Assembly (NCBI GenBank): GCA_029167225.1
Contig: JARFNK010000016.1
Location: forward strand, 1-64,000
Direction of reading: 5' to 3'
DNA from: Sphingobium arseniciresistens
Lineage (GTDB): Bacteria > Pseudomonadota > Alphaproteobacteria > Sphingomonadales > Sphingomonadaceae
Length of the DNA: 64,000 nt
Part shown: positions 45,188 through 54,609 of the stretch, in pieces
Layout of the letters: every line of letters starts with the position of its first letter
Position numbering within the stretch: the first letter of the stretch is position 1
The notes under the pieces: model-generated
The model's input: only the letters and a program-made list of their open reading frames with translations
Databases searched by the model: none
What the model was told of the DNA's origin: nothing
Translations under genes and position numbers: made by a program

Positions 45188-45754
45188 ATGGAAATCACAT
45201 ATCAGCACGCGCAAAACCAGCGCATCCTCAAACAGCGAAATCTTCTTGTGGTGGCTGCGGCCGCGCTCGCATGTCTGACGGCCGTCCTGTTTTTTGTGAC
45301 CCTCACGCGGGATCGTGAAATCGTCCTGCAGCCAGTCCTACGGTCTCCACTCACGGTGAGCAGCGCAGGCGTCTCCCGCGAATATCTCGAGCTGATTACG
45401 CGCGACACCGCGGTACTCACGCTCGATCGGAGCCCCCAGAACCTCGAATATTGGATGAAGTCGGTTCTCGACATCACCGCCCCTGGTGCCCAGGGCAAGC
45501 TGAAAGCCGATCTCATGAAGATCGTGAATGAGCAGCGCGGGTCCTCGATCGCGCAGTTCTTCACGATCCAGACGATGGAGATCGACCCCAAGAATCTGTG
45601 GTCCACGGTGACCGGCGATCTCCACACGATTGTCGGCAACAAAGTCGTGTCCAACGAACGCCGGACCTTCCGTTTCGACTGGGAATATTCCGGCGTCTCG
45701 CTGAAGCTGGTTGGCTTCGGAATGGTGACGACCGGCAAGGAAAAGGATCAATGA
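45188..45754 (+). CDS. traE: T4SS protein TraE
   Basis: A 188-residue bitopic inner membrane protein of the TraE/VirB5-8 group: N-terminal cytoplasmic segment, membrane helix (residues 18-41) and a periplasmic domain with SREYLELITRDTAVLTLDRSPQNLEYW and GDLHTIVGNKVVSNERRTFRF. It is a core envelope component. The stop overlaps the traK ATG (ATGA). Confidence 0.9.
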   Translation: MEITYQHAQNQRILKQRNLLVVAAAALACLTAVLFFVTLTRDREIVLQPVLRSPLTVSSAGVSREYLELITRDTAVLTLDRSPQNLEYWMKSVLDITAPGAQGKLKADLMKIVNEQRGSSIAQFFTIQTMEIDPKNLWSTVTGDLHTIVGNKVVSNERRTFRFDWEYSGVSLKLVGFGMVTTGKEKDQ

Positions 45755-46551
45755 TGTCGGTCTATGCCCTTGGCAGCGCCGTGACCGGCGCCGCCTTCCT
45801 GTCGCGCACCTATTGCCACGCGAGCCGCTTTATCGGGGCGTCTCTGGTCGGCCTGGCGGTCCTTCTCATGGCGGACCCTGCCTGGGCCGATCAAACGATC
45901 ATGGCGTCGGACAGCAGTCAGGTCGATTGCACCGCGTCGGCCAAGGACCTCACCCGGATCAGCCTCGTCGAGGATGAGTTCGCGTCCGTGTCGAAGATCT
46001 CGACGGGCAATCCGCAGGACGATTTCTCGGTCGTCAACGAGCCGGTGCGAGGCGACATATATATGTCGGTTCCGGACGGCTTTGGGAGGCCGGCGCTGTC
46101 GTTCTTCGCGACCAGCAAGCGCGGTTACGTCTACAAGTTCGTGTGCCGCGTCGCCGGTGACCAGGCAGCGCAGGTCTTCATCTCCAATCCAGCAATCGCA
46201 AAGGAGAAGGTGGCCGAGAATGCGGCGCCTGAGAAGGCCGGGCTCCAGGATGCCGCCGTCGAGCTCGTCCAGGCCATGTATTCTAACAGCGTCGTTGATG
46301 GCTACGAGATGCGGCAGCGCGCGCTCAGGCCCGTCTATGTCGGCAACCTCAAGGTCCAGATGATCGCGGAATATCTCGGGTCTGACCTGATCGGCAAGGT
46401 GCTGCGGATCGAGAACAAGAGCGATGCGCCGGTCGAGCTGACCGAGGCGACCGTTGCTCCGGCAAGTGCGCTCGCCGTCTCCATCGCCGAGCCCAGGCTC
46501 GCACCGGGTAAGGTCACCACGGCCTACCTCGTCTCGCAGAACGGGAGGTAA
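45751..46551 (+). CDS. traK: T4SS outer membrane complex protein TraK
   Basis: A 266-residue exported protein (VirB9-like secretin-type). A hydrophobic leader ends around residue 46 (DPAWA). The mature part has strands typical of TraK (VCRVAGDQAAQVFISNP; MIAEYLGSDLIGKVLRIENKSDAPVELTE). It forms the outer membrane ring with TraB and TraV. Two ATGs at 45751 and 45754; the former overlaps the traE stop. The leader is longer than a normal signal peptide, so the ATG may lie later. Confidence 0.87.
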   Translation: MMSVYALGSAVTGAAFLSRTYCHASRFIGASLVGLAVLLMADPAWADQTIMASDSSQVDCTASAKDLTRISLVEDEFASVSKISTGNPQDDFSVVNEPVRGDIYMSVPDGFGRPALSFFATSKRGYVYKFVCRVAGDQAAQVFISNPAIAKEKVAENAAPEKAGLQDAAVELVQAMYSNSVVDGYEMRQRALRPVYVGNLKVQMIAEYLGSDLIGKVLRIENKSDAPVELTEATVAPASALAVSIAEPRLAPGKVTTAYLVSQNGR

Positions 46552-46555
46552 GGAC

Positions 46556-47878
46556 ATGGCCTTTGCCGATCTCTTCCAACGCAAGCGCAAAGCCCTCGAT
46601 GGCGAGGAAGGGGGAGGGGTTTCGCCCGTCGCCAACGAACTGTCGGCCAATGAGGCCGTGCGGAAAAAGCAGCGCCTGTTGCTGGCCGGCGTCGCTGGTG
46701 TCGGCCTTGTCGCGTCGTCCTTCTGGATCTTCGGCGGCAGCGAGGACAAGACCAAGGTCGCTGATGATGGTGTCACCAAGGTCGAGGTTTCGACAAATGA
46801 TCTCGTCAATCGCAATCTCTCCCAGCAGGAATGGATGGCGCTCTCCGAGAACCGCTTCCAGTCGACCGAGAACCAGCTCAAGTCGGTCAACTCGCAGCAA
46901 CAGCGCATGGACCAGCTGGCGCAGCAGATCGAGCTTCTGAAGGGCCAGAACCAGTCGATGCAGGCCGATGGCGCGCGCGTCCTGTCCGCCTATCAGGCCG
47001 AGAACGATCAGCTAAAGCGGCAGATCGCCGACAAGCGCACCGCGCCTCCCCCGGTTCCTGGTCCTGGCGCGATGTACGGACCAAGCGGAGCGCAAGCATA
47101 CCAACGCCCCGACGGCGCGCCTGGCGCCCGCCTCGCCGACATGGGGCGGGGGAGCGAGGTCAAGATGGTCAGCTTCTCGACGGCCGATACCGGCACGGCA
47201 TCGAAGGTGGCCAAGGGCAACACGGTTTATACCGACAGCATCAACTACCTGCCGCCCAACAGTTTCGCGTCGGCGAAGGTCATCGTGGGGGTGGATGCGA
47301 GCGCGGGCGTCAACAGCCAGACCGACCCGCTGCCCGTCGTTCTTCGTGTCACCGGGCCTGCGCGGTCGGTCTACCAGAATGGCAGGCTCCTCACGACCAA
47401 GATCGAAGGTTGCCTTATCAACGGCGCGGCGCGCGGCGATCTCTCGAGCGAGAAGGTTTACGTCAAGCTGCAGAAGATGACCTGCCCGCAGCCGGGCGGG
47501 CGGTATGCCGTCTCCGAGGTCAAGGGATTCATCGCCTTTGGCGGCAAAACCGGGGTTCGCGGCCGTGTCGTATCGCGCGAGGGTTCTCTGGTCACGCAGG
47601 CCTTCATCGCGGGTCTCGCCGGGGGCTTCGGTCGGGGCTTCTCGGCCAACGCCAATTCCGTTTTCCAGGGCACCAATATCAGCACCAACGGCAAGCGCGA
47701 CAAGCTGTCCACGGGTGAGATCCTCGAAGGTGGCCTTGGCGAGGGCGTGGCTCAAACGGGCGACATGGTCTCGAAATATCTGATCGAGCGCGCCGAGCAG
47801 TACCAGCCCGTCATCGAGATGCCGACCGGTGTCGACGTCGAAATCGTCTTCTTGGAGGGTGTATATGTTCGCAATTGA
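46556..47878 (+). CDS. traB: T4SS core protein TraB
   Basis: A 440-residue VirB10-like protein from ATG 46556. It has a cytoplasmic N-terminus, a membrane helix (about residues 44-62), a coiled-coil region (NQLKSVNSQQQRMDQLAQQIELLKGQ), a short Pro-rich segment and the C-terminal beta domain (DPLPVVLRVTGPARSVYQNG; GCLINGAARGDLSSEKVYVKL). It spans the envelope and joins inner and outer membrane parts. It overlaps the dsbC-like gene by 14 bases. Confidence 0.92.
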   Translation: MAFADLFQRKRKALDGEEGGGVSPVANELSANEAVRKKQRLLLAGVAGVGLVASSFWIFGGSEDKTKVADDGVTKVEVSTNDLVNRNLSQQEWMALSENRFQSTENQLKSVNSQQQRMDQLAQQIELLKGQNQSMQADGARVLSAYQAENDQLKRQIADKRTAPPPVPGPGAMYGPSGAQAYQRPDGAPGARLADMGRGSEVKMVSFSTADTGTASKVAKGNTVYTDSINYLPPNSFASAKVIVGVDASAGVNSQTDPLPVVLRVTGPARSVYQNGRLLTTKIEGCLINGAARGDLSSEKVYVKLQKMTCPQPGGRYAVSEVKGFIAFGGKTGVRGRVVSREGSLVTQAFIAGLAGGFGRGFSANANSVFQGTNISTNGKRDKLSTGEILEGGLGEGVAQTGDMVSKYLIERAEQYQPVIEMPTGVDVEIVFLEGVYVRN

Positions 47879-48746
47879 TCGTTCAGGCGGCCTTCGCACT
47901 TTGGCACGGCCGTCAAGCCTGATGCTCGCAGCCACGATATTGAGCGTCGCCGGCATCGCGCTTGCAGCCGACGTTCAAAAGCCCGAGGACAAGGTTCGCC
48001 TTCTGCTCAAGACGCGGTTGCCGAAGACCCCGATCAACGCGATCGACTGCGGCAAGATCACCGGGCTCTGTGAGATAACCGCCGGCTCCAACCTGTTCTA
48101 TGTCGATAGCGGCGCGCGATATCTGGTCATCGGCCGGGTTTACGACATGCAAACGCGGCAGGATATAACGGCCGCGCGCCTGCTCGAGATCAACCCCGAC
48201 ATGCTCGTTGGCGGCGCGGCCAAGGCGAATGCCGCTGCTGCCACGGGCGAGCCGGAGGAATCGGCCGATATCCGTTCGCCCGCGACGGGTGTCAGAAAGA
48301 CGTCGCTCCCGTCGAAGCCGACGATGCTGTCCCTTGCGGGCCTTCCCAAGGAGGGCGCAATTGTCTGGGGCAACAAGGCTGCGGCCGAAACCGTCACGGT
48401 CTTCACCGATTTCCGCTGCGGCTATTGTCGCGCGCTGACATCCGTGCTGCGCAGCATGAACGTGCGGGTGGTCGAGCGGCCGATCTCGGTTCTGGGCAGC
48501 CGAGATGTCGCCGATCGTGTCTACTGCGCCAGGAACCAGGAGCAGGCGCTGCACGCTGCTTATGCTGGAGAGCCGTTCAAAAGCGGAGCGTCCTGTGACA
48601 CCAAGGGGCTCGATGCGAACGAGAAGTTCGCACATCAGCATGGTCTTAGCGGGACGCCAGTCATCGTTCGCAGCGACGGCGCGGTGCTCGAGGGCTACCG
48701 ACCCAAGCAGTTCCTCGAGGCCTGGCTCAAAGGAGCGAAGTCGTGA
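47865..48746 (+). CDS. DsbC-family thiol:disulfide isomerase of the transfer system
   Basis: A 293-residue periplasmic protein. ATG 47865 follows GGAGGG (47855-47860). After a signal peptide (about residues 1-35), an N-terminal DsbC-type dimerization region (VDSGARYLVIGRVYDMQTRQDIT) is joined by a linker to a thioredoxin domain with the active site CGYC (185-188) and a cis-Pro loop (SGTPVIV). It would shuffle disulfides in Cys-rich transfer proteins such as TraU and TraN, as TrbB does in F. Confidence 0.88.
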   Translation: MFAIDRSGGLRTLARPSSLMLAATILSVAGIALAADVQKPEDKVRLLLKTRLPKTPINAIDCGKITGLCEITAGSNLFYVDSGARYLVIGRVYDMQTRQDITAARLLEINPDMLVGGAAKANAAAATGEPEESADIRSPATGVRKTSLPSKPTMLSLAGLPKEGAIVWGNKAAAETVTVFTDFRCGYCRALTSVLRSMNVRVVERPISVLGSRDVADRVYCARNQEQALHAAYAGEPFKSGASCDTKGLDANEKFAHQHGLSGTPVIVRSDGAVLEGYRPKQFLEAWLKGAKS

Positions 48747-49792
48747 GCGCGCCCGCCCGTCGCGGCGTTTCTCGGCGGCTGCCGGCGTTCGCGAGCCTGA
48801 CCCTGCTGGTGGCTCTTGGCGGATGCGCCAGTTTCGGCGGTAATGTTAAGGGCAGTTTTTCATGCGCCGCGCCAGACGGGATCTGCGCGCCGACGTCGAC
48901 CATCGACGATCGTGCGCTGGCGATGATCTCGGGCGATGCGAACGGCGCCTCGACGACGCCGGCGGGGCCGTACATGGACGACGCGCCGAAGGCCCGGGCA
49001 TATCGTACCGCAGCATCCGGCCAGCGGACCCCTGTCCAGCAGGTCGACGCGGGGCGCACCCGGGAGCGGGTGCTGCGCATCGTCTTCCAGCCCTATATCG
49101 ACGAGCGCGGGCGTCTGCACGAGGCCAGCGCGGTTCATGCCGTTGTCGCGCGCGGCGAATGGCAGCAACAGGCGCTGGCGACCGCGACGCCGATCCCGGA
49201 TCAGAACGCTGTCGCAACGCTGGAGCGTCCCAAAACGCTCGCGGAAGCGGTGGATCGAGCTGATCCGCCTGACGCGGTTGTCGCCTCGATCGATCCCAAC
49301 CTCCCTGATCCCGCCGTGGTCGCCGCCGCGCGCGCACGCAAGGCCGATCCCGTCGAAGCGATCAAGGCCGATGTTGCGTCCCGCCTCGCGCCCAGGGCGG
49401 GTCGCACGCCTGCCGTCACGACGGGTACGCCGGCAGCCTCTTCCTCGGCGAGTGCGGCGACGGGCGTATCGAAACCCGTCGCGCCGAGCGTTCCGTCGGC
49501 CGCCTCGAAAGCGGCGACTCCCCCGGGCACGCCGGTGCCGACTCAGGCGGCGGCCACGGCGCGGCCGGCAGCCGAGCAGGCTGCGCTAGCGACACCACTT
49601 CCGAAAACGACCTCGAGTGCCGAGGCGCAGGCACGGGTCAAGGGCGATCCGCGCTATCAATCGGCAACGCGGAACGTCGAGCAGACCGCGCAGCAGGCGG
49701 CAACTGACGCCGTCCTTCCCGAAGCGAAGCCGACGCCGAAGGCGACGGTCCGTGCAGCGGGGTTTCCCGCCGCAGTCCCGGAGGACAACTGA
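48743..49792 (+). CDS. traV: T4SS lipoprotein TraV (long form)
   Basis: A 349-residue lipoprotein from GTG 48743. The lipobox VALGGC and the following SFGGNVKGSFSCAAPDGICAPT, with the Cys pair, are the TraV signature. After about residue 130 the protein is Ala/Pro/Thr-rich and low in complexity (repeated AT, PA, AA patterns), making it about twice the length of F TraV. It anchors TraK/TraB in the outer membrane. It ends one base before traC. Confidence 0.87.
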   Translation: MSAPARRGVSRRLPAFASLTLLVALGGCASFGGNVKGSFSCAAPDGICAPTSTIDDRALAMISGDANGASTTPAGPYMDDAPKARAYRTAASGQRTPVQQVDAGRTRERVLRIVFQPYIDERGRLHEASAVHAVVARGEWQQQALATATPIPDQNAVATLERPKTLAEAVDRADPPDAVVASIDPNLPDPAVVAAARARKADPVEAIKADVASRLAPRAGRTPAVTTGTPAASSSASAATGVSKPVAPSVPSAASKAATPPGTPVPTQAAATARPAAEQAALATPLPKTTSSAEAQARVKGDPRYQSATRNVEQTAQQAATDAVLPEAKPTPKATVRAAGFPAAVPEDN

Positions 49793-49793
49793 C

Positions 49794-52391
49794 ATGAGCG
49801 CGAAGCCCGGCTTCTTCGACAATCTGCTCGCCGGTGTGTTTGGCGACACCAACCGTCCCGACGCGCAGCGACCCGACCTCGCGGCGCCGATGCTTGCGCA
49901 TTGGCTCCCCTACCGCAGTTACGACCCGAAAACGGGGATATTCTATAACAGCGCCTCGCGCGGCTTCGTGATCGAGGCAGCGCCGCTGGTCGGCGCGGAC
50001 GAGCGCACCGGCGAGATCCTGACGCAGTTTCTGTCGGAAGGGATCCCGGCGCCGGGCTGTCTGCAGTTCCATCAGTGGATGTCCCCGCGGATCGGCGAAC
50101 GGCTCTCCAAATGGTATCTGCCGCGCTACGCGGCGCGGGGCGTGTACGAGCGCATGGCCAAGCATCGCGTCGACTTCCTGACCGATGGTGTCTGGGAATC
50201 GCTCTCGGCCGATGCACCGTTCTGCCTGCGCAACCACCGTGTCGCGATCTCCTACTCGACGCCCGAGACGTCCAGCATTTCGGTCGAACAGATCGTATCG
50301 ATCATGGAGGGCCTCATTTCCGCCCTTGCGTCGGTGAATGTCTCGGCCCGCAAGATGGATCCCGTCGCGCTGATCGGATGGATCGATGACATTACGTCGC
50401 CGACGACCGCTGCTGGCGACGACGTGGTCAGCTACAACCCGCTGGACCCGATCGCCGATCAGGCGGTCCGCCGCGATATCGAGCTGCAGGTCGAGCCCGA
50501 CCGGATGCTGCTGCGGACCGAGCGCTTCCGCCCGACCGGCAAGAAGGTGCAGGGCGCACCCGAAATCGGGGAGATCTACCCCGACGTGTTCGACGTCCGC
50601 TCCTTTTCGGTCCGCAACCTGCCCAACCGCTGGGCGCCGTGGGATGTCGTTCGCCTGATCGGCGATATGTTCACCGACAAGCTGCGAATGCCGTGCCCGA
50701 TCTCGACGAACCTCTGCCTCGAATATCCGGACACGCAATCGTCGACAAACAGGGCCAGCTTCAAGTTCATGCGGACAACGAGTCTCGCGGATTCCAAATC
50801 AGCTCGCTTCCTCCCGCAATTGCGAGATCAGTCGCAGGAATGGCGGTACGTCAATGAGGAAATCCGGCAGGGTCGAAAGCTGGTTCGTTGTTTTTACAGC
50901 GTAACGTCCTTCTCGCCGAAGGGGAGGGGGGACGCCAACGAGCGGGTGCTGAAGTCGGTATACCGTGCCGCGGGCTGGGATCTTCTCGACGATCGATACC
51001 TGCAGGTGATGGGCCTGCTGTGTGCGATGCCCATGACGATGGCCAACGGCCTTTCCAAGGATCTCGATCGCATGAAGCGCATGAGGACGCTGCTGACCAC
51101 GACGGCGGCCAATCTCGCGCCGCTGCAAGGTGAGTATCTTGGTGGCCAGGTGCCGCATTTGCTGCTCATCGGCCGGCGCGGTCAGCCCTTCTTCTGGAGC
51201 CCGTTCGAGAACGCCGCCGGCAACCATAATGTCGCCGTGTTCGGCAAGTCGGGGTCGGGCAAGTCTGTCGCGTTGCAGGAACTGTGCGCGTCGCTGTGCG
51301 GAGCCGGCTCGAAGGTGGTGGTGATCGACGATGGTCGATCGTTCGAGCATTCGGCCAAGCTGCAGGGCGGGGCATTTGTCGAATTCACGATGAGCTCGGG
51401 CTTCTGCCTCAATCCGTTTTCCATGATTGACGAGGAACAAGCCGCCCAGGACGAAGACTATTTGCTCGACTGCATGGCGATGCTCAAGGCCATCATCAAC
51501 CAGATGTCGCGGCATATCGACCGGCTCAACGATACCGAGCGCGGTCTGATCGACGGCGCGGTCAATGACGTTTGGGAAAAGCACGGCCGTCGCGGCTCGA
51601 TCGACCATGTGATCGAAGCGCTCGGTGCGACGGGCAACCCGCTCGCGGCCGACCTCGGCATCGCGATGCGGCCCTTCTCGTCGGGCGGCACCTACGGCAA
51701 GTTCTTCAAGGGCGAGGTGTCCTTCGAATTGAAGGCGCAGCTTACCGTGTTCGAGCTGTCCGACCTGTCGGCCCGGGAAGAGCTGCGCAGCGTCGTGCTG
51801 ACGGCGATCATGTTCATGTCGCAGCAGATGATGCGAAAGGTCGACCGCGCGATCCCGAAGGCTCTCCTGCTCGACGAAGCGTGGCAGATGCTGCGCGGCG
51901 GGGCGATGGCCGACTTCATCGAGACCTATGCGCGTACCTGCCGCAAATATGGTGCGTCGCTGGTGACGGCGACGCAATCGCTCAACGACTATTACAAATC
52001 GGCCGGCTCGATAGCCGCGCTCGAAAACTCGGACTGGTTCGTCATCCTGCAGCAAAAGCCGGAGACGATCGCGGACTTCAAGAAGCACGATCGCTTCGAG
52101 ATGGACGACTACACCGACGCCCTTTTGCGGTCGCTCAAGCGCAACGGGTTCGAATATTCCGACATCATGATCAAGGGCCCGGAGACGCTCGCCGTCGGCC
52201 GCCTCGTTCTCGATCCTTATTCGGCCGCTTTGTTCTCCTCGAGCCCCAAGACCTTCGCCGCGATCGACGCGATGATCGCCGAAGGGCTCAGCATGGACGA
52301 GGCGATCGAGCGCATTGCCTATCCCGACAACCCCGAGAAATGGGTGAGCAATATCGTCCCCCATGACGATATCGCCATCGCTGCGGAGTAA
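49794..52391 (+). CDS. traC: T4SS ATPase TraC (VirB4-like)
   Basis: An 865-residue cytoplasmic ATPase. The N-terminal TraC-specific domain (YDPKTGIFYNSASRGFVIEAAPL) is followed by a P-loop GKSGSGKS (about residues 484-491) and Walker B KALLLDEAW (about 688-696), then the ATQSLNDYYKS segment. It powers pilus assembly. The start ATG 49794 lies one base after the traV stop; the upstream ORF extension is out of context. Confidence 0.93.
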   Translation: MSAKPGFFDNLLAGVFGDTNRPDAQRPDLAAPMLAHWLPYRSYDPKTGIFYNSASRGFVIEAAPLVGADERTGEILTQFLSEGIPAPGCLQFHQWMSPRIGERLSKWYLPRYAARGVYERMAKHRVDFLTDGVWESLSADAPFCLRNHRVAISYSTPETSSISVEQIVSIMEGLISALASVNVSARKMDPVALIGWIDDITSPTTAAGDDVVSYNPLDPIADQAVRRDIELQVEPDRMLLRTERFRPTGKKVQGAPEIGEIYPDVFDVRSFSVRNLPNRWAPWDVVRLIGDMFTDKLRMPCPISTNLCLEYPDTQSSTNRASFKFMRTTSLADSKSARFLPQLRDQSQEWRYVNEEIRQGRKLVRCFYSVTSFSPKGRGDANERVLKSVYRAAGWDLLDDRYLQVMGLLCAMPMTMANGLSKDLDRMKRMRTLLTTTAANLAPLQGEYLGGQVPHLLLIGRRGQPFFWSPFENAAGNHNVAVFGKSGSGKSVALQELCASLCGAGSKVVVIDDGRSFEHSAKLQGGAFVEFTMSSGFCLNPFSMIDEEQAAQDEDYLLDCMAMLKAIINQMSRHIDRLNDTERGLIDGAVNDVWEKHGRRGSIDHVIEALGATGNPLAADLGIAMRPFSSGGTYGKFFKGEVSFELKAQLTVFELSDLSAREELRSVVLTAIMFMSQQMMRKVDRAIPKALLLDEAWQMLRGGAMADFIETYARTCRKYGASLVTATQSLNDYYKSAGSIAALENSDWFVILQQKPETIADFKKHDRFEMDDYTDALLRSLKRNGFEYSDIMIKGPETLAVGRLVLDPYSAALFSSSPKTFAAIDAMIAEGLSMDEAIERIAYPDNPEKWVSNIVPHDDIAIAAE

Positions 52392-52394
52392 GCC

Positions 52395-52760
52395 ATGGCG
52401 ACGATTATTCCGGAACCGATCGACACGGCCGCTGCTGCGGTCCGCCGTCCGGCCATCGACGGCAGGTATTTTCTGTACTTCTACCTGCATTTCACCGGGT
52501 TTCTGGCCACGACACTCCTGATGACGTGGGGCATGTTCTTTCTCATTTTCCTCGTGATCGGCGGCTTTTCAATCGACGGGTTGATGCACCAGCTCAACAA
52601 TTTCGCGAGCCGGTATGTCGCAGCGGACGCCGACCGGATCGCCGCCTTCAAACAGACCATCACCATCGCGCACCTTGTTCTGTCCTCGGCGATCATCTTC
52701 TTCCGCCGGCACAGCATTCTTCCCGCGCGCACCCCTGAAGGGAGTCGCCGTCATGGCTGA
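52395..52760 (+). CDS. Unknown membrane protein in the transfer operon (between traC and trbI)
   Basis: A 121-residue protein with a membrane helix pair (about residues 24-55: YFLYFYLHFTGFLATTLLMTWGMFFLIFLVIGG) and a third hydrophobic stretch (IAHLVLSSAIIFF). It sits 3 bases after traC and overlaps trbI by 8 bases, so it is clearly part of the operon. I recognise no F counterpart. The name is left open. Confidence 0.6.
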   Translation: MATIIPEPIDTAAAAVRRPAIDGRYFLYFYLHFTGFLATTLLMTWGMFFLIFLVIGGFSIDGLMHQLNNFASRYVAADADRIAAFKQTITIAHLVLSSAIIFFRRHSILPARTPEGSRRHG

Positions 52761-53430
52761 ACAGCCCGAACTTGACCTGCCGTCCGGTCCCCCGTCCGCG
52801 CCAAAAGCCGTGGCGGTGAAGCGCAAAACTGTCTTCGCCGGCTTCACAAAAGTGCAGATCATCATCGGCGGGCTGGCGCTGCTGGCGATCATCTGGTGCA
52901 TGTGGGTGACGAAGGCCCTTGTCGCGCCGAAACAGGATCACATCGTCTCGGCGCGGCTGTCGTCGATCGTGGGCGAGTATGTGCAGGGGCAGGCCCGATC
53001 AGCGTCGCCGCCCGCTCAGGTCGAGTCTGAAATGCGGACGTTCATGGCAACGCTCGACAGCGAGCTGCAGCGGCGTAGCGCCAACGGCCAGGTGGTGTTG
53101 GTCGGTGAAGCCGTCCTGACGAAGAACGTGCCGGACATCACGGACAGCCTGAAGGCGGCAGTCTACGCATCCGGTATCGCGCGTCCCAAACCGGCATCGG
53201 CCGAGGATTTGCAGCGGCTCGAACAGCTTGGCGCGGCGCAGCTCCCCGCACAGCCGGCGGCGGCGCAATCCCTTGGCCCGGCTGCAACGATCGATCCGAT
53301 GGCCGCAGCGCAGGGCATGCCGCCACAGGCGATGCCGGTCCAGGCCCCACCGCAGCAACCGATGCAGTACGGAGCGCCGGGAGCTTCGGTATCCACCTTT
53401 GGAGGCCCCGATGGCAACGGCGGTCAGTGA
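52753..53430 (+). CDS. trbI: TrbI (F-type) pilus-related protein
   Basis: A 225-residue inner membrane protein with a single helix (about residues 34-52) and a periplasmic part carrying the F-type TrbI pattern (FMATLDSELQRRSANGQVVLVGEAVLTKNVPDITDSL). The C-terminal 70 residues are Pro/Gln/Ala-rich and probably disordered. In F, TrbI affects pilus retraction. It overlaps both neighbours. Confidence 0.82.
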   Translation: MAEQPELDLPSGPPSAPKAVAVKRKTVFAGFTKVQIIIGGLALLAIIWCMWVTKALVAPKQDHIVSARLSSIVGEYVQGQARSASPPAQVESEMRTFMATLDSELQRRSANGQVVLVGEAVLTKNVPDITDSLKAAVYASGIARPKPASAEDLQRLEQLGAAQLPAQPAAAQSLGPAATIDPMAAAQGMPPQAMPVQAPPQQPMQYGAPGASVSTFGGPDGNGGQ

Positions 53431-53947
53431 CGCGCCCAGTCCGCTCTGGCGGCCGCGGAAACGCCTCTGGGGGATGTTGGGCGCGTTCCTTGTCGGCAGC
53501 ATCGTCCTGACGGCGATCAGCGATTGGCGCGATGCGCATGCCGTCCTCATCAACACGACGGATTCGCTTCCGAACTGGGCGTTCGTGATCCACCGGAACC
53601 AGCTCCCGGGGCGCGGCGGATATGTTTTTTTCGATCCTCCCAGCAATGCGCTGGTGCGTCGTCACTTCGGCGCCAAGCCGAAGATGTTCGGCAAGATCGC
53701 CTATGGGATGCCGGGTGATGTGGTTGGCCATGTCGGGTCCATCGTCACGATCAACGGCAAGATGGTGGCCCAAATGAAGCCGCTGACACGCTTTGGCGAG
53801 CCGCTGACGCCCGGCGTCGTCGGTGAAATCCCGCAAGGCTGTTACTTCGCCGGCACGCCCCACAAGGACGGCTTTGACAGCCGCTACGCAGAGATAGGCC
53901 TCGTCTGCCGCAAGCAGATCGTCGGGACCGGGGAGCCAATCCTGTGA
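53411..53947 (+). CDS. S26-family signal peptidase (RP4 TraF-like)
   Basis: A 178-residue membrane-anchored peptidase: one helix (about residues 22-40), then Ser52 in TDSLPNWAF and Lys95 in KIAYGMPGD, the catalytic Ser/Lys pair of S26 enzymes, and a late GYFAGTPHKDGFDSRY-like loop. In RP4 the TraF peptidase processes and cyclises pilin. Here it could trim TraA. F itself has no such gene in its operon. It overlaps trbI and traW. Confidence 0.85.
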   Translation: MATAVSDAPSPLWRPRKRLWGMLGAFLVGSIVLTAISDWRDAHAVLINTTDSLPNWAFVIHRNQLPGRGGYVFFDPPSNALVRRHFGAKPKMFGKIAYGMPGDVVGHVGSIVTINGKMVAQMKPLTRFGEPLTPGVVGEIPQGCYFAGTPHKDGFDSRYAEIGLVCRKQIVGTGEPIL

Positions 53948-54609
53948 GAACCGTGCTTGATCTCCTGACCGTCGGTGTCGCTGCGACCGTAGTCACCGTG
54001 ACCGCATCGTTCGTGGGGCCGGCGCGGATCGAGGCCAAGGACTACGGGCAAGCGGGGCAAGCCTTTCCGGTCATCGAGCCGGATCTGCTTACGACGATCG
54101 AGTCGCGGTTGAGGCGCGCGGAAGCATCCGGCGAACTAGCGAGAACCAATGAGATGTTTGCCGCGCGTGCCGAGGCAAAGGTGCGTCGGCCGACCCCGGT
54201 GGCGGGCATCACGCCGGCGGAGGAAGCGCGGACCTGGGACTATGATCCGTCGGTCACGCTCGAGCGCGACATCCACGACCAGAAGGGCAACCTGATCGCG
54301 GCCGCCGGGCAGAGGATCAACCCGCTCGACTTCGTTGCGATCAAGCAGGATCTCGTCTTCATCGACGGTGACAACAATGCGCAGATCGCGTGGGCGACCA
54401 GTCGCTACACCGATCTCAAGGCCAAGATCATCTTCGTGAACGGCTCGCCGATCGAGGCGATGACGGCGCGGAAACGGCGCTTCTATTTCGATCAGGAAGG
54501 CAAGCTTACGGCCAAGTTCGGTGTTCAGCATACGCCTGCCGTCGTGACCCAGGCTGGCAGGATCATGCGGGTTTCGGAGCATGTACTGAAGAAAGGGAGC
54601 ATCGGCTGA
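53944..54609 (+). CDS. traW: T4SS protein TraW
   Basis: A 221-residue periplasmic protein from GTG 53944. An export signal (residues 1-31) is followed by the TraW pattern (GQAFPVIEPDLLTTIESRL; DYDPSVTLERDIHDQKGNLIAAAGQRINPLDFV). The C-terminus adds a thioredoxin-like strand set, including FGVQHTPAVV. It works with TraU and TrbC in pilus assembly. It overlaps its neighbours on both sides. Confidence 0.9.
   Translation: MRTVLDLLTVGVAATVVTVTASFVGPARIEAKDYGQAGQAFPVIEPDLLTTIESRLRRAEASGELARTNEMFAARAEAKVRRPTPVAGITPAEEARTWDYDPSVTLERDIHDQKGNLIAAAGQRINPLDFVAIKQDLVFIDGDNNAQIAWATSRYTDLKAKIIFVNGSPIEAMTARKRRFYFDQEGKLTAKFGVQHTPAVVTQAGRIMRVSEHVLKKGSIG

Noticed and set aside
50799-52490. 563-codon minus-strand ORF across traC
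   Set aside because: Exactly antisense to a clear TraC ATPase and lacks any family resemblance.
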